From positions 62,001 through 126,000 of the forward strand of contig NZ_LLWC01000017.1 of assembly GCF_001561995.1 (NCBI RefSeq): 64,000 nt of DNA. Direction: 5' to 3'. The notes under the pieces are model-generated. The model was not told the origin of the DNA. It was given only the letters and a program-made list of their open reading frames with translations, and ran no database searches. Numbering within the stretch: the stretch's first letter is position 1; each line of letters opens with the position of its first letter. Source of the stretch: Polycladidibacter hongkongensis (lineage in GTDB: Bacteria; Pseudomonadota; Alphaproteobacteria; Rhizobiales; Stappiaceae). A program made the position numbers and the translations under genes. Below, in pieces: positions 7,222 through 16,540 of this stretch.

Positions 7222-10200
7222 TTGGCAATTCGTCGTATTCTAGTGGCAAACCGCTCGGAGATCGCAATCCGGGTATTTCGTGCAGCAAACGAGCTGGGTC
7301 TGGAAACAGTCGCTGTGTTTGCAGAGCAAGATAAACTGGCGTTGCACCGCTTTAAAGCGGACGAGGCCTATCAAGTTGGCAAAGGCATGGGGCCGATTGA
7401 GGCCTATCTCTCAGTTGATGAAATTTTGCGCGTCGCTAAAGAGCGCAATGTGGATGCAATCCACCCGGGATATGGTTTCCTTTCCGAGAGCCCTGAATTT
7501 GCAGATGCATGCGCAGAGCATGGGATCAAGTTTATTGGCCCCTCTGCCGATACAATGCGCCGGCTTGGTAACAAAGTTTCTGCCCGTGAATTGGCGATTG
7601 AGGCTGGCGTACCTGTTATGCCTGCAACAGACCCGCTCCCCGATGATATGGATGAGGTGAGACGCCTCGCGCTTGAGATTGGCTATCCGGTGATGCTGAA
7701 GGCCTCATGGGGTGGCGGCGGCCGCGGGATGCGTGTGATCCGCGATGAAAGCTCGTTGCTTACCGAGGTGCAGGAGGCCAAGCGCGAAGCGCGGGCCGCA
7801 TTTGGTAAAGACGAAGTTTATCTTGAAAAGCTTGTTGAGCGCGCACGCCATGTGGAGGTGCAGATTCTTGGCGATAGCCATGGGAATTTGGTGCATCTTT
7901 ATGAACGCGATTGCTCCATTCAGCGTCGCCACCAAAAGGTTGTCGAGCGGGCTCCGGCGCCATACCTCGATGACGCAAAGCGTGCGGAGCTTTGCGAATA
8001 CGGGCTGCGCATTGGCCGTCAGGTTGGCTATTGCGGCGCGGGTACTGTTGAGTTCCTTATGGATGCGGATACCGGTGAGATTTACTTCATCGAGGTGAAC
8101 CCACGCATTCAGGTGGAACATACGGTAACTGAAGAGGTCACCGGCATTGATATTGTAAAGGCGCAGATTGCGATTGCCGAAGGCGCGGCGATTGGGGATG
8201 TGAAAACCACTGGTGTGCCTGAGCAAGACAAGATCGAGCTTAATGGCCATGCTTTGCAATGCCGCATTACTACCGAGGACCCCGAGCAGAACTTCCTGCC
8301 AGATTACGGGCGCATTACTGCCTATCGCGGGGCGACTGGTTTTGGCATCCGGCTTGATGGCGGCACGGCCTATTCCGGCGCAGTGATTACCCGGTTTTAC
8401 GATCCGCTGCTTGAGAAGGTTACTGCATGGGCGCCGACGGCTTCGGAAGTCTGCAAGCGTATGGACCGTGCCTTGCGCGAGTTTCGTATTCGCGGTGTGG
8501 CAACCAACCTGATTTTCCTTGAGCAGATTATTTCTCATAGGAAATTCTTGGCGAATGAATACACCACCCGGTTTATTGATGATACGCCAGAGCTGTTTGA
8601 AGATATTCGCCGCGGAGACCGCGCAACCAAGCTGCTTGACTACATTGCGGATGTCTCTGTTAATGGCCATCCTGAAACGCGTGGGCGGCCACGTCCGCCT
8701 AAAGATGCACCAACACCGGTGGCACCGTATATTGATGCAGCGGCACCAGATGGCACCAAGCAACTGCTGGACCAGTTGGGGCCGAAAGGCTTTGCCGAGT
8801 GGGTAAAAGCGCAGCAACAAGTGCTGATTACCGATACCACCATGCGTGATGCCCACCAATCGTTGCTAGCGACACGGATGCGGACCTTTGACATTGCGCA
8901 GATTGCCGAGACGTACTCGAAAGGCTTCTCGCAGTTGTTCTCGCTGGAATGCTGGGGCGGCGCGACTTTTGATGTCTCCATGCGTTTCTTGACAGAAGAT
9001 CCTTGGGAGCGCCTGCGTTTGGTGCGCGAGAAAGCGCCGAACATTCTGTTGCAAATGTTGTTGCGTGGTTCAAACGGTGTTGGTTATGCCAATTATCCGG
9101 ATAATGTGGTGAAGCATTTTGTGCATCAGGCGGCGACAAACGGCATTGATGTCTTCCGCGTGTTTGACTGCCTAAACTGGGTAGAAAACATGCGTGTGTC
9201 TTTGGACGCAGTGCAGGAAGAGGGCAAGCTCTGTGAGGCGACGCTGTGCTACACTGGCGATATTCTCAATTCTGCACGGCCAAAGTATGATCTGAAGTAC
9301 TACGTCAATCTGGCCAAGGAGCTGGAAGCGGCGGGCGCTCATATTCTTGGTATCAAGGATATGGCCGGGTTGCTCAAGCCACAAGCGGCCAAGGTGCTTA
9401 TCAAGGCGTTGAAGGAAGAGATCGGCATTCCGATCCACTTCCACACGCATGATACGTCAGGCATTGCTGCCTCGACCATTCTGGCGGCCGTTGAAAGCGG
9501 TGTCGATGTTGTAGATATGGCGATGGATGCGCTGTCTGGTTTGACATCGCAGCCGTGTATGGGTTCGGTTGTTGAAGCTCTGAAGGGCACCACGCGCGAC
9601 AGTGGCCTTGATACTGAGCTTATCCGCGAGACATCGTTTTACTGGGAAGCAGTTCGCACACAGTATCGCGCTTTCGAGAGTGATCTACGCTTTGGTGCTT
9701 CCGAGGTGTATCTCCACGAAATGCCGGGTGGCCAGTTTACCAACCTGAAAGAGCAGGCTCGTTCGCTGGGGCTGGAAATGCGGTGGCACGAGGTGGCGCA
9801 GGCCTATGCTGATGCCAACATGATGTTTGGCGACATCGTAAAGGTGACGCCAAGCTCTAAGGTGGTTGGAGACATGGCTGTGATGATGGTCTCGCAGGGC
9901 ATCACACCAGAAGATGTGCTGGACCCATCTAAAGAGGTTGCTTTCCCTGAGTCTGTTGTGAACATGCTGCACGGTGATCTTGGGCAACCTCCGAAGGGGT
10001 GGCCTGCGGCGTTGCAACAAAAAGTGCTGAAAGGGCAGGAGGCGATTACGGTTCGTCCTGGATCGCTGCTTGCCGAGGAAGATCTTGATGCCAAGCGCGC
10101 TGAGGCTGCGGCTGTGGCCGGGCGCGAGGTGAGCGAACAAGAACTCAGCTCATACTTGATGTATCCGAAGGTCTTTACCGACTTCATGAAGATGCAGGGG

Positions 10201-10668
10201 CAATATGGCCCAACCAGTGTGTTGCCAACGCCGGTTTACTTCTACGGGCTTGATGTTGGCGACGAAATCATGGTTGAGCTGGAGCCGGGTAAAGTGATGG
10301 TGCTTTCCTGCCTTGCGATTGGCGAAACAGATGAAAACGGCGAAAAGCGCGTGTTCTTTGAGCTGAATGGTCAGCCGCGGGTGATCCGTGTGCTTGATCG
10401 GGCGCATGGGGCAACAGGCGGTGCAGGCCGCGCCAAGGTGGAAGCGGGTAATCCGAACCAGTTCGGTTCGCCGGTTCCGGGCGTTGTTTCCACCGTCGCG
10501 GTAAAAGCCGGTCAGGAAGTGAAGGCCGGTGATGTGCTTGTTTCGGTTGAAGCCATGAAGATGGAAACCACTGTTCACGCAGATCGTGATGGCACTATCG
10601 CGCAGGTGACTGTGGTGCCGGGCGATGCTGTTGAGGCAAAAGATGTGCTGGTGGTTTTTGAAGGCTAG
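7222..10668 (+). CDS. pyc: Pyruvate carboxylase
   Basis: Biotin enzyme making oxaloacetate from pyruvate and bicarbonate with ATP, a cytosolic anaplerotic step. The single 1148-residue chain carries, in order, biotin carboxylase with ATP-grasp (about 1-455; glycine loop SWGGGGRGMRV), carboxyltransferase (about 530-830; DTTMRDAHQSLLATRMRT and the metal site HFHTHDTSG), the allosteric linker and a biotinyl carrier domain (about 1075-1148) with EAMKMET, where Lys1113 should be biotinylated. Length and order are those of full-size type I enzymes. Translation begins at TTG (7222), supported by a GGAGGGG site 5 bases upstream and by the canonical start AIRRILVANRSEIA. It is monocistronic with its own terminator. 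Confidence 0.97.
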   Translation: MAIRRILVANRSEIAIRVFRAANELGLETVAVFAEQDKLALHRFKADEAYQVGKGMGPIEAYLSVDEILRVAKERNVDAIHPGYGFLSESPEFADACAEHGIKFIGPSADTMRRLGNKVSARELAIEAGVPVMPATDPLPDDMDEVRRLALEIGYPVMLKASWGGGGRGMRVIRDESSLLTEVQEAKREARAAFGKDEVYLEKLVERARHVEVQILGDSHGNLVHLYERDCSIQRRHQKVVERAPAPYLDDAKRAELCEYGLRIGRQVGYCGAGTVEFLMDADTGEIYFIEVNPRIQVEHTVTEEVTGIDIVKAQIAIAEGAAIGDVKTTGVPEQDKIELNGHALQCRITTEDPEQNFLPDYGRITAYRGATGFGIRLDGGTAYSGAVITRFYDPLLEKVTAWAPTASEVCKRMDRALREFRIRGVATNLIFLEQIISHRKFLANEYTTRFIDDTPELFEDIRRGDRATKLLDYIADVSVNGHPETRGRPRPPKDAPTPVAPYIDAAAPDGTKQLLDQLGPKGFAEWVKAQQQVLITDTTMRDAHQSLLATRMRTFDIAQIAETYSKGFSQLFSLECWGGATFDVSMRFLTEDPWERLRLVREKAPNILLQMLLRGSNGVGYANYPDNVVKHFVHQAATNGIDVFRVFDCLNWVENMRVSLDAVQEEGKLCEATLCYTGDILNSARPKYDLKYYVNLAKELEAAGAHILGIKDMAGLLKPQAAKVLIKALKEEIGIPIHFHTHDTSGIAASTILAAVESGVDVVDMAMDALSGLTSQPCMGSVVEALKGTTRDSGLDTELIRETSFYWEAVRTQYRAFESDLRFGASEVYLHEMPGGQFTNLKEQARSLGLEMRWHEVAQAYADANMMFGDIVKVTPSSKVVGDMAVMMVSQGITPEDVLDPSKEVAFPESVVNMLHGDLGQPPKGWPAALQQKVLKGQEAITVRPGSLLAEEDLDAKRAEAAAVAGREVSEQELSSYLMYPKVFTDFMKMQGQYGPTSVLPTPVYFYGLDVGDEIMVELEPGKVMVLSCLAIGETDENGEKRVFFELNGQPRVIRVLDRAHGATGGAGRAKVEAGNPNQFGSPVPGVVSTVAVKAGQEVKAGDVLVSVEAMKMETTVHADRDGTIAQVTVVPGDAVEAKDVLVVFEG

Positions 10669-10694
10669 CACTTCGATTTTTGCTTGATGAATGT

Positions 10695-10727
10695 AAAGGG
10701 CGGGTCTTTTGGGCCTGCCCTTTTTTT
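10695..10727 (+). terminator. Rho-independent terminator after pyc
   Basis: A 10-bp stem (10695-10704 with 10714-10723, one G-U pair) is followed by an uninterrupted T run to 10727. It sits between pyc and the convergent lysR gene. Confidence 0.9.
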
Positions 10728-10748
10728 GATGTGAATTGGCCTTTAAGG

Positions 10749-11636
10749 TTAGGAGGTCATCGGGCGATGCTGTTCCCCATTAAGGCCAGCAAAGAGAGGC
10801 CGGTTGGATAGGAGCAAATTGGAGATCCGCTTGATCATCGTGCGTTGGGCGCTTTGGAACCGGTCTTCGTGATGGGTGACCAGCCACTGCTCTTGGCTAA
10901 GGGCGTCAATGACGCCAGATGCGCGCACAAGCAAGGGCTGGGTGTCGCCAATAAAGCAGGGTAGGAGAATGCGGCCATGGCCAGCGATGGCGAGCGTTAG
11001 AAGGTCGCCGCGATTGCTCGCGCAGTGAAGCAGCGGAGTGCTGGCCGATTCTTGCAGCCATTTCACCGAGGGCGTGTCTTTTTCCAATGGCGATAACCAA
11101 GGCAGGTCCTCGCCATCTGAGTTCGTTAGCAAGTGTGGGGCGCAGTAAGCTGCGAAGCAAACGCGGGTGAGCTGCTTTCCGGCAAGCCAGTCTTGTTCCG
11201 GTCTGGCATTGCGAATGCCGATTTCAACTTCTCTTCGGCCAAGATCCTGCTTGTGATTGGCCTCAATAACACAGAGGTTGAACGGGTCGTCAGCCTGCCA
11301 AAGCTTGGAATAGTTTACTGTTAGAAAACGGCATGTCCACGACCCGGCCGAGAGGCGCAATGTCGGCTTTTGCTCTGCGCCCTCTTGCCAACGGGAGATG
11401 GCGGATAGCTCGCGCTCGGCGGCTTCAGCTAGTGTCAGCAGCTCTTTTCCGTCTTGTGTCAGGGTGTATCCCCTAGCGTGTCTTCGAAATAGCTGGCGGT
11501 TGGTTTGTCGCTCGAGTTTGAGCATGCGCCGCCCGAGTGTTGCTGGGCTCAGGCCGGTTTGCGTGGCTGCGGTGCTTAGCCCACCTGTTCGGGCGACTGC
11601 GAGAAAAAGATCTAGATCTTGCCAAATAGGTTTCAT
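10749..11636 (-). CDS. LysR-family transcription regulator
   Basis: A 295-residue DNA-binding regulator. The N-terminal winged helix (about 5-65; LDLFLAVARTGGLSTAATQTGLSPATLGRRM) is followed by a linker helix and a degenerate substrate-binding domain. It diverges from an aldo/keto reductase gene across a 96-base gap that contains a perfect dyad. This is the usual layout for a LysR regulator controlling both itself and its neighbour. Effector unknown. The ATG start gives a standard LysR N-terminus. Confidence 0.88.
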   Translation of the reverse strand: MKPIWQDLDLFLAVARTGGLSTAATQTGLSPATLGRRMLKLERQTNRQLFRRHARGYTLTQDGKELLTLAEAAERELSAISRWQEGAEQKPTLRLSAGSWTCRFLTVNYSKLWQADDPFNLCVIEANHKQDLGRREVEIGIRNARPEQDWLAGKQLTRVCFAAYCAPHLLTNSDGEDLPWLSPLEKDTPSVKWLQESASTPLLHCASNRGDLLTLAIAGHGRILLPCFIGDTQPLLVRASGVIDALSQEQWLVTHHEDRFQSAQRTMIKRISNLLLSNRPLFAGLNGEQHRPMTS

Positions 11637-11667
11637 TGCAAAACTGAAAAGATAGTTGCGTTTGTGG

Positions 11668-11680
11668 CCGTATCATACGG
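11668..11680. promoter_or_regulatory. Candidate operator between lysR and aldo/keto reductase
   Basis: The perfect dyad CCGTA-TCA-TACGG is centred in the divergent intergenic gap. Position and symmetry suit a LysR-type site; the assignment is inference. Confidence 0.4.
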
Positions 11681-11732
11681 ATGTTTTCTAGAATAGCGTT
11701 TCTATAGTGAAAAGAAAACGGAAGGATAGAAA

Positions 11733-12719
11733 ATGTTGAAGCTGGCTGGTGTGTCGGTGCCCCGAATTGGCATGGGGTGCTGGGCGATTGGCGGGAAGCA
11801 ACTCGCTGGGGACGCTTCTTGTAGCTATGGCGGAGAGGATATTGATGATGCTACCGTTTTTGCCACAATTGATGCTGCACTGGATGCGGGCGTCAGAGTA
11901 TTCGACACCGCCGACGTGTATGGAGCCGGACGATCCGAAACCTTCCTTGGAAAAGCCCTTAAAAACCGGCCCGAGGCATTCGTGGTATCAAAGCTTGGTT
12001 ATACGTTTGAGGCGGAAACCCGGCAAATGACAGGATTTGCATATGATCCCGCTTATGTGAAGCAGGCCGTAGAGGGTAGTTTGCGCCGCTTGCAGCGAGA
12101 GCGGATCGATTTGCTGTTGTTGCACGTGAACGATATGGAAATTGAGAATGCGTTGCCTATGCTTGAGGCGATGTTGCCCCTAGTTGAGGCTGGTAAAGTG
12201 CGCTCTGTCGGTTGGTCGACTGATTTTATTGACAGAGCAAAAGCAAGTTGCATTTTGCCGCATTTTGCCGCTTTTGAGCATGATCATAACGTGCTTTGCG
12301 ATCGGCCGGACATGCTGGATTTGTGCGAGCAGCATGATCTTGTGTCGTTATCCCGCTTGCCTTTGGCGATGGGGGCGTTGACCGGGCGCTTTGCGCCGGG
12401 GCAGAAGATTGAAGGCGCTTCTGTGCGCACCAGCGGTTTTGAATGGGTGCGCTATTTTAAACAAGGAGAAATTGAGGCGGAAACAGCACGTCGCCTCGCG
12501 GCCATTCGAGAGTTATTGCAGGTGGATGGCCGCAGCCTTGCGCAAGGGGCCTTGTGTTGGCTGCTCGCTCGTCATCCCAAGACGCTCCCGATTCCCGGTG
12601 CGAGTAAGCCAGCACAGGTTCTTGAAAATGCCGCAGCAATGGAGAAAGGACCACTGCCTGCACATGTGATGCTCGAGATTGAGCAGTTGCTAAGCCGCGA
12701 AGAAATGGCGGAAGCGTAG
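11733..12719 (+). CDS. Aldo/keto reductase
   Basis: A 328-residue NAD(P)H-dependent oxidoreductase of the AKR TIM-barrel family. The catalytic tetrad is visible: Asp and Tyr in FDTADVYG (about residues 56-63), Lys in VVSKLGY and His in LLLLHVND. Near the C-terminus, LPIPGASKPAQVLENA is the usual cofactor-binding stretch. Substrate cannot be told from sequence; the chain is of the AKR11-15 general type. The ATG is preceded by AAGGA. It is probably controlled by the divergent LysR protein, and a terminator follows. Confidence 0.92.
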   Translation: MLKLAGVSVPRIGMGCWAIGGKQLAGDASCSYGGEDIDDATVFATIDAALDAGVRVFDTADVYGAGRSETFLGKALKNRPEAFVVSKLGYTFEAETRQMTGFAYDPAYVKQAVEGSLRRLQRERIDLLLLHVNDMEIENALPMLEAMLPLVEAGKVRSVGWSTDFIDRAKASCILPHFAAFEHDHNVLCDRPDMLDLCEQHDLVSLSRLPLAMGALTGRFAPGQKIEGASVRTSGFEWVRYFKQGEIEAETARRLAAIRELLQVDGRSLAQGALCWLLARHPKTLPIPGASKPAQVLENAAAMEKGPLPAHVMLEIEQLLSREEMAEA

Positions 12720-12739
12720 AATTTCAGGACTACTCCGGT

Positions 12740-12783
12740 CCGCGACTTTGCTCTTAAGAAAAGTGTATTGTCGCGGTTTTTTT
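12740..12783 (+). terminator. Rho-independent terminator after aldo/keto reductase
   Basis: A CCGCGAC/GTCGCGG stem (12740-12746 with 12770-12776), with a 23-base loop that can fold further, is followed by seven Ts. It overlaps the stop codon of the convergent terB-like gene. Confidence 0.75.
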
Positions 12784-13240
12784 ATTGGCTTTGGTGTTTT
12801 GCAGCCACCTTACGCTTCATCGCCATGCGGTCTTTCGTTGAAACCCCTAGCAATTCTGCAATGCGCCAAATGGTGTTGTCTTCAAACTCGTGCACGGCTC
12901 CATCTACATAGACAATCTGCCATAGCATCTCAATGAGTTCGATGCGTTCTTCTTCGCTAAGCTTGTTTTTTAGCACCGATGTGAAGCCATAAAGGTCTAC
13001 CGCTTCGGCGTCTTTTTCTTTTGCAGTGCTAACCAGTTTCTTGGTTTCATCACCAGCGAGGCCATAATGCTGCGAAAGCAATTCTTCCAGCTTGGCCATT
13101 TCTTCTGGCTCAACATTGCCATCAACTGCGCTCATATGAAACATGAGAGCAGCGGCGGCAAGGCGGCTATCCCCCTCTAGAAATTCAGGCTTAGGTGAGC
13201 CGCTCAAGTCGTTAATTAGGCGTTTCAGGGTGTCCAGCAT
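12782..13240 (-). CDS. TerB-like acidic helical protein
   Basis: About 152 residues, all-helical and acidic, matching the tellurite-resistance TerB domain family. Signatures are the repeated Asp-rich turns MSAVDGNVEPEE (about 35-46) and QIVYVDGAVHEFE (about 107-119), which form the metal-binding pseudo-repeat. The family occurs widely as a stand-alone protein of unknown function, and tellurite resistance itself should not be assumed. An in-frame ATG at 13258 would add six residues. The ATG at 13240 (MLDTLKRL) resembles the family start better, though neither has a strong ribosome site. It is divergent from the AsmA gene. Confidence 0.82.
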   Translation of the reverse strand: MLDTLKRLINDLSGSPKPEFLEGDSRLAAAALMFHMSAVDGNVEPEEMAKLEELLSQHYGLAGDETKKLVSTAKEKDAEAVDLYGFTSVLKNKLSEEERIELIEMLWQIVYVDGAVHEFEDNTIWRIAELLGVSTKDRMAMKRKVAAKHQSQ

Positions 13241-13464
13241 GGGAGCTCGTTCTTTCATTGATCTTGCTTAAGCTTAGGAGATCACGAAGGTTTGGTCAAA
13301 ATTTGTTGGTCATCGCGAGCCGTTTTTGGTCTGCGTATTTCGAGCAAAAATATGTTAGACAAGCAGCAGCTGATTTAAACATAAATTTACCGGATTTTTC
13401 GCTATGGTTTGCGTCAGAGTTGGCGCTGCGAGTTTAGGTCGCGGATAGTGCGCGAGGGTTGGTT

Positions 13465-16400
13465 GTGATTTTGGGCTTATTGAAGCAGGGGCGGGGTCTT
13501 GTTGCCGGTGTAGTGCTTGCGGTTATTCTGTTGGGCGCGGTGCAGTATGCCGCCGGACAAATGTTGTCGCCAAGTGTGACAAAGCAGGCGTTAGCGGGGG
13601 TTTTTTACGAGGCAACGGGATTGCGCTTGCGCCTTGATGGCAAGACGCGCAGCGGCCTTTGGCCACAACCGCATGTGCTTGTCGAGAATGTAGGGATCGC
13701 TAAAGAAACTGGAGCGATTGAGTTCCTGCAAGCGCAGTCCATGGAGCTCAATCTCGGTTGGGGGGCATTGTTTGGCGGCAATCCGCAAGTTGCTGCGATC
13801 GAGCTGCACGAACCAACTATTTTCTTAGAGGTTGGCGCTGACGGGCGGACGAATTGGCAGACAGATACCAGAGCACCAGAGACACGTGATGCGCAGCAGG
13901 GCAGTGCTTTGACTACGCTGTTTCAAAGCCTTGGTCTTGGTGATGTGGCGATCAAGCAGGCGGCACTTGTTTATGAAAACAAACAGACTGAGTGGGCCTT
14001 CCGCTTGGACGAGGTTGATTTCAACGTTACGCGAGATGGTGAGGACGAAGCCTATCGGTTTGCCGGTGCTATGCTTTATGGTGCTGAGGCATTTGCATTG
14101 GAGGGGCGTGTCGGTTCCGGGCGTTCGCTGGTTTCTGGAAAGAGCGGTGCTCTGCAAATCAAATTTTCAGGCCCAAAAGGTAATTCGCTTGAGCTTGCTG
14201 GCCAACTAGCGTTTGGTCAGGTGCCGCTTGGGTCGTTACGTGTTTCTGGCATGTTGCCGCGCTTCGGGGCGCTTATGCGCAGCTTTGGCCTCGCGGGCCA
14301 TGCTGAGCGACCTGCGGCGAAAATTGACGGGCAACTGCGTTTTTTGGCTGATCGCATGGTTTCGCAAGGATTGTTGCTGGAGTTGCCACAGGGTGCTGTC
14401 GCCCTGGATCTTGCGCTTACCTACATGGAAGATGGTAGTGAGTTGCGGTTAAATGCGAGCGGCCATGGTTTGCCCGCTGCTGATGTGCTGGCGCTCTTTG
14501 GTGGACCAGCCGTTGACGCCGGTGTTTTGCAGACAGAGCTCAGTGCGCTGAGTATTGGCCAAGGGCCAGTACAGTTGGCAAAGAACTTGCAACTGGACGG
14601 TTCCGCTCGTTTAGAGAATGGCCGACTGCGGCTTGGCACTGCCGCTCGCGATGATCTGGAAGGAGTTGGCAGCGCACAGGACGTGAAGCAATTAGATGAT
14701 CTGGATCTGGAATTCAGTTTTTCAGGAATCGGTGAGTTGCTGTCTTTTCAGGGCACGGGGCGTTGGCTGAGTGAGCCTGTGCGCATGCGCGGACGTTTGG
14801 ATGACGCGGGAACACTAGAGGCTGGTGTAACCGGCGAGCTGTTTCATGCGAACGTAAAGGCGCCCTATCAGACTGCTTTGGCATTGACCTCGGGAGGCGC
14901 TGGTGAGGCACTGGTGGAGGTATCAACCCCCGAGCTGCTTTCGTTCTTGCGCTATTATCGCTTGCCGGATGGTGGAGTGCCTTCTGGACAAGACCTTGCG
15001 TTTTCCGGGGTCCTGGGTTTTGCCAAGGATAGTGTGAAGTTGCGTAGTGCCACACTGCAACTTGGTGCATTGGACATGCGCGGTACGGCCAGTACAGGTT
15101 TGGCGGCGCCCTATGATGTGCGTGGGCGCGTGTCTTTGCACGGAGGTAGCACAGCGGACATTATGCCGTGGTTTCAAGCCGGGCCGCAGCGCAAGCTACG
15201 CGACCGTCCGCTTGACCTGCCGCAATTGCGGGGGGCTGATGTTGATCTGGACGTTGCCATACGCTCATTTGAGCTGGCCGGACTTCCACTCGATAGCGGG
15301 CGGGGCAGTATTGTCAATAAATGGGGGCGCCTTGAGCTGCAACTCTCCGATGCTCAAGTGCACGGTGTTGCAGGTGGCCTTGTGGAGGGAGTAGGGCTGG
15401 TGGATGTCAGCCGGACCGAGCCAGAGTACCAGCTGGAAGGCCAAATAGCCAATATTCCGGCCCAGATGTTGCAGAGCCTTTATGCCCCAATTGGTGGTGT
15501 GCGGGGTTCTGTTTATGGGCTTGTAAAGATGACCGCGTCTGGAGCCGACCTTGACAGCTTTTTAAAAAATGCAAAAGGAAGTCTTAGCCTGCAGGTCGGG
15601 CAGGGAGAGTTGAAGGGCGCTGACTGGGACGGTTTTTTTGAGAGTTTGCAAGCGCGTCAAAAACGCCGTTGGCCGAGTTCTGGGGACGGTGCGACCCAGT
15701 TTGTTAGTTTAGGAGCAGATATCGGTTTCGGCGAGGGGGTGGCAGAGCTACAGGCGCTGACATTGCAAACCTCGCGAAGCTTGATTGAAGGGCAAGGGAG
15801 GCTTGATCTGAAGACGCGGCAAGTTTCAGGTAGGCTGCAACCAAGTCGTTTTGATCAAGAAGAAGTGCAGGAAGGTATCCATGGCACAGCGGGGCTTGCT
15901 GTTGCTGCGCGGGAGATAACTGTCTCGGGCTCTTGGGCGCAGCCGTTGTTTTCACTAGATACTGTTGTTGATGGCGGAGGTGCTTCTTCGGAAGGGGCTG
16001 CAAGTGGTGTGGCAGGCGCTGCCGCGCGCGAGTTGGCAGCGCAGCTGGCTTCAAAGGCTGCCGCGCGGCGTTCAGAACGGAAACTAACCACTCTTGAAGA
16101 GACTGTTGCTCCTGCCGAAGAAGTCATGCCAGTGGCGATTGATGGGCATGTGGTGGAGGGAGGGCCGCGCCTGCCTGCCGCCAAGCCGAAAGCTGCGGAG
16201 ACGAAACAGATAGCAACGCCGTTAGGTTCTCAGCCAGTGCCACCTGTCGCAAAACCAGAGCAGGTGATTGGCACCCCCTTGGCTTTGTTGCCTGAAAAAG
16301 GCAGAGAAAAGAGGCAAGGTGTCGCGCCAAAAACGGAAAGTGTTTCACAAGCACCGCGTCCCAAGGCGCCTGCGCGTAAAGGCGAGCGTGGCGGAACAAC

Positions 16401-16503
16401 GGTTAATGTTGATGCGGTGGTAGATGGCAGCGCGGATGATACCGCAACTTTGCAGGCCATCGAGGATGGGTTTGGCATCTCGCCAGGTTTCCTAACCGAT
16501 TAG
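13465..16503 (+). CDS. AsmA-family protein
   Basis: About 1012 residues. A single N-terminal membrane segment (about 8-30; GLVAGVVLAVILLGAVQYAA) anchors a long periplasmic part of beta-rich repeats, as in AsmA/YhdP bridge-like proteins implicated in phospholipid traffic to the outer membrane. An AsmA N-terminal domain follows the anchor (GLRLRLDGKTRSGLWPQPHVLVENVGIA), and the AsmA-like C-terminal domain is near 670-800. The last 180 residues are low complexity, Ala/Lys/Glu/Pro-rich and probably disordered. The GTG at 13465 lies 6 bases after GAGGG; a TTG at 13459 touches that site and is less likely. Lipid transport is inferred from the family. Confidence 0.88.
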   Translation: MILGLLKQGRGLVAGVVLAVILLGAVQYAAGQMLSPSVTKQALAGVFYEATGLRLRLDGKTRSGLWPQPHVLVENVGIAKETGAIEFLQAQSMELNLGWGALFGGNPQVAAIELHEPTIFLEVGADGRTNWQTDTRAPETRDAQQGSALTTLFQSLGLGDVAIKQAALVYENKQTEWAFRLDEVDFNVTRDGEDEAYRFAGAMLYGAEAFALEGRVGSGRSLVSGKSGALQIKFSGPKGNSLELAGQLAFGQVPLGSLRVSGMLPRFGALMRSFGLAGHAERPAAKIDGQLRFLADRMVSQGLLLELPQGAVALDLALTYMEDGSELRLNASGHGLPAADVLALFGGPAVDAGVLQTELSALSIGQGPVQLAKNLQLDGSARLENGRLRLGTAARDDLEGVGSAQDVKQLDDLDLEFSFSGIGELLSFQGTGRWLSEPVRMRGRLDDAGTLEAGVTGELFHANVKAPYQTALALTSGGAGEALVEVSTPELLSFLRYYRLPDGGVPSGQDLAFSGVLGFAKDSVKLRSATLQLGALDMRGTASTGLAAPYDVRGRVSLHGGSTADIMPWFQAGPQRKLRDRPLDLPQLRGADVDLDVAIRSFELAGLPLDSGRGSIVNKWGRLELQLSDAQVHGVAGGLVEGVGLVDVSRTEPEYQLEGQIANIPAQMLQSLYAPIGGVRGSVYGLVKMTASGADLDSFLKNAKGSLSLQVGQGELKGADWDGFFESLQARQKRRWPSSGDGATQFVSLGADIGFGEGVAELQALTLQTSRSLIEGQGRLDLKTRQVSGRLQPSRFDQEEVQEGIHGTAGLAVAAREITVSGSWAQPLFSLDTVVDGGGASSEGAASGVAGAAARELAAQLASKAAARRSERKLTTLEETVAPAEEVMPVAIDGHVVEGGPRLPAAKPKAAETKQIATPLGSQPVPPVAKPEQVIGTPLALLPEKGREKRQGVAPKTESVSQAPRPKAPARKGERGGTTVNVDAVVDGSADDTATLQAIEDGFGISPGFLTD

Positions 16504-16512
16504 TGCAAAGCC

Positions 16513-16534
16513 CCCGCAGCCTCTTGGCTGCGGG
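16513..16534. terminator. Hairpin between convergent asmA and molybdenum hydroxylase genes
   Basis: A perfect 9-bp GC-rich stem (16513-16521 with 16526-16534) with a 4-base loop lies 10 bases after one stop codon and 7 before the other. There is no long T run, so it is probably a bidirectional but imperfect terminator. Confidence 0.6.
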
Positions 16535-16540
16535 CATCTG

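Noticed and set aside
7705-8859. 384-codon open frame antisense to pyc
   Set aside because: Opposite the biotin carboxylase domain; no family features.
12782-13240. TerB-like gene as part of a tellurite-resistance ter operon
   Set aside because: No terA, C, D or E genes nearby; stand-alone TerB-domain proteins are common.
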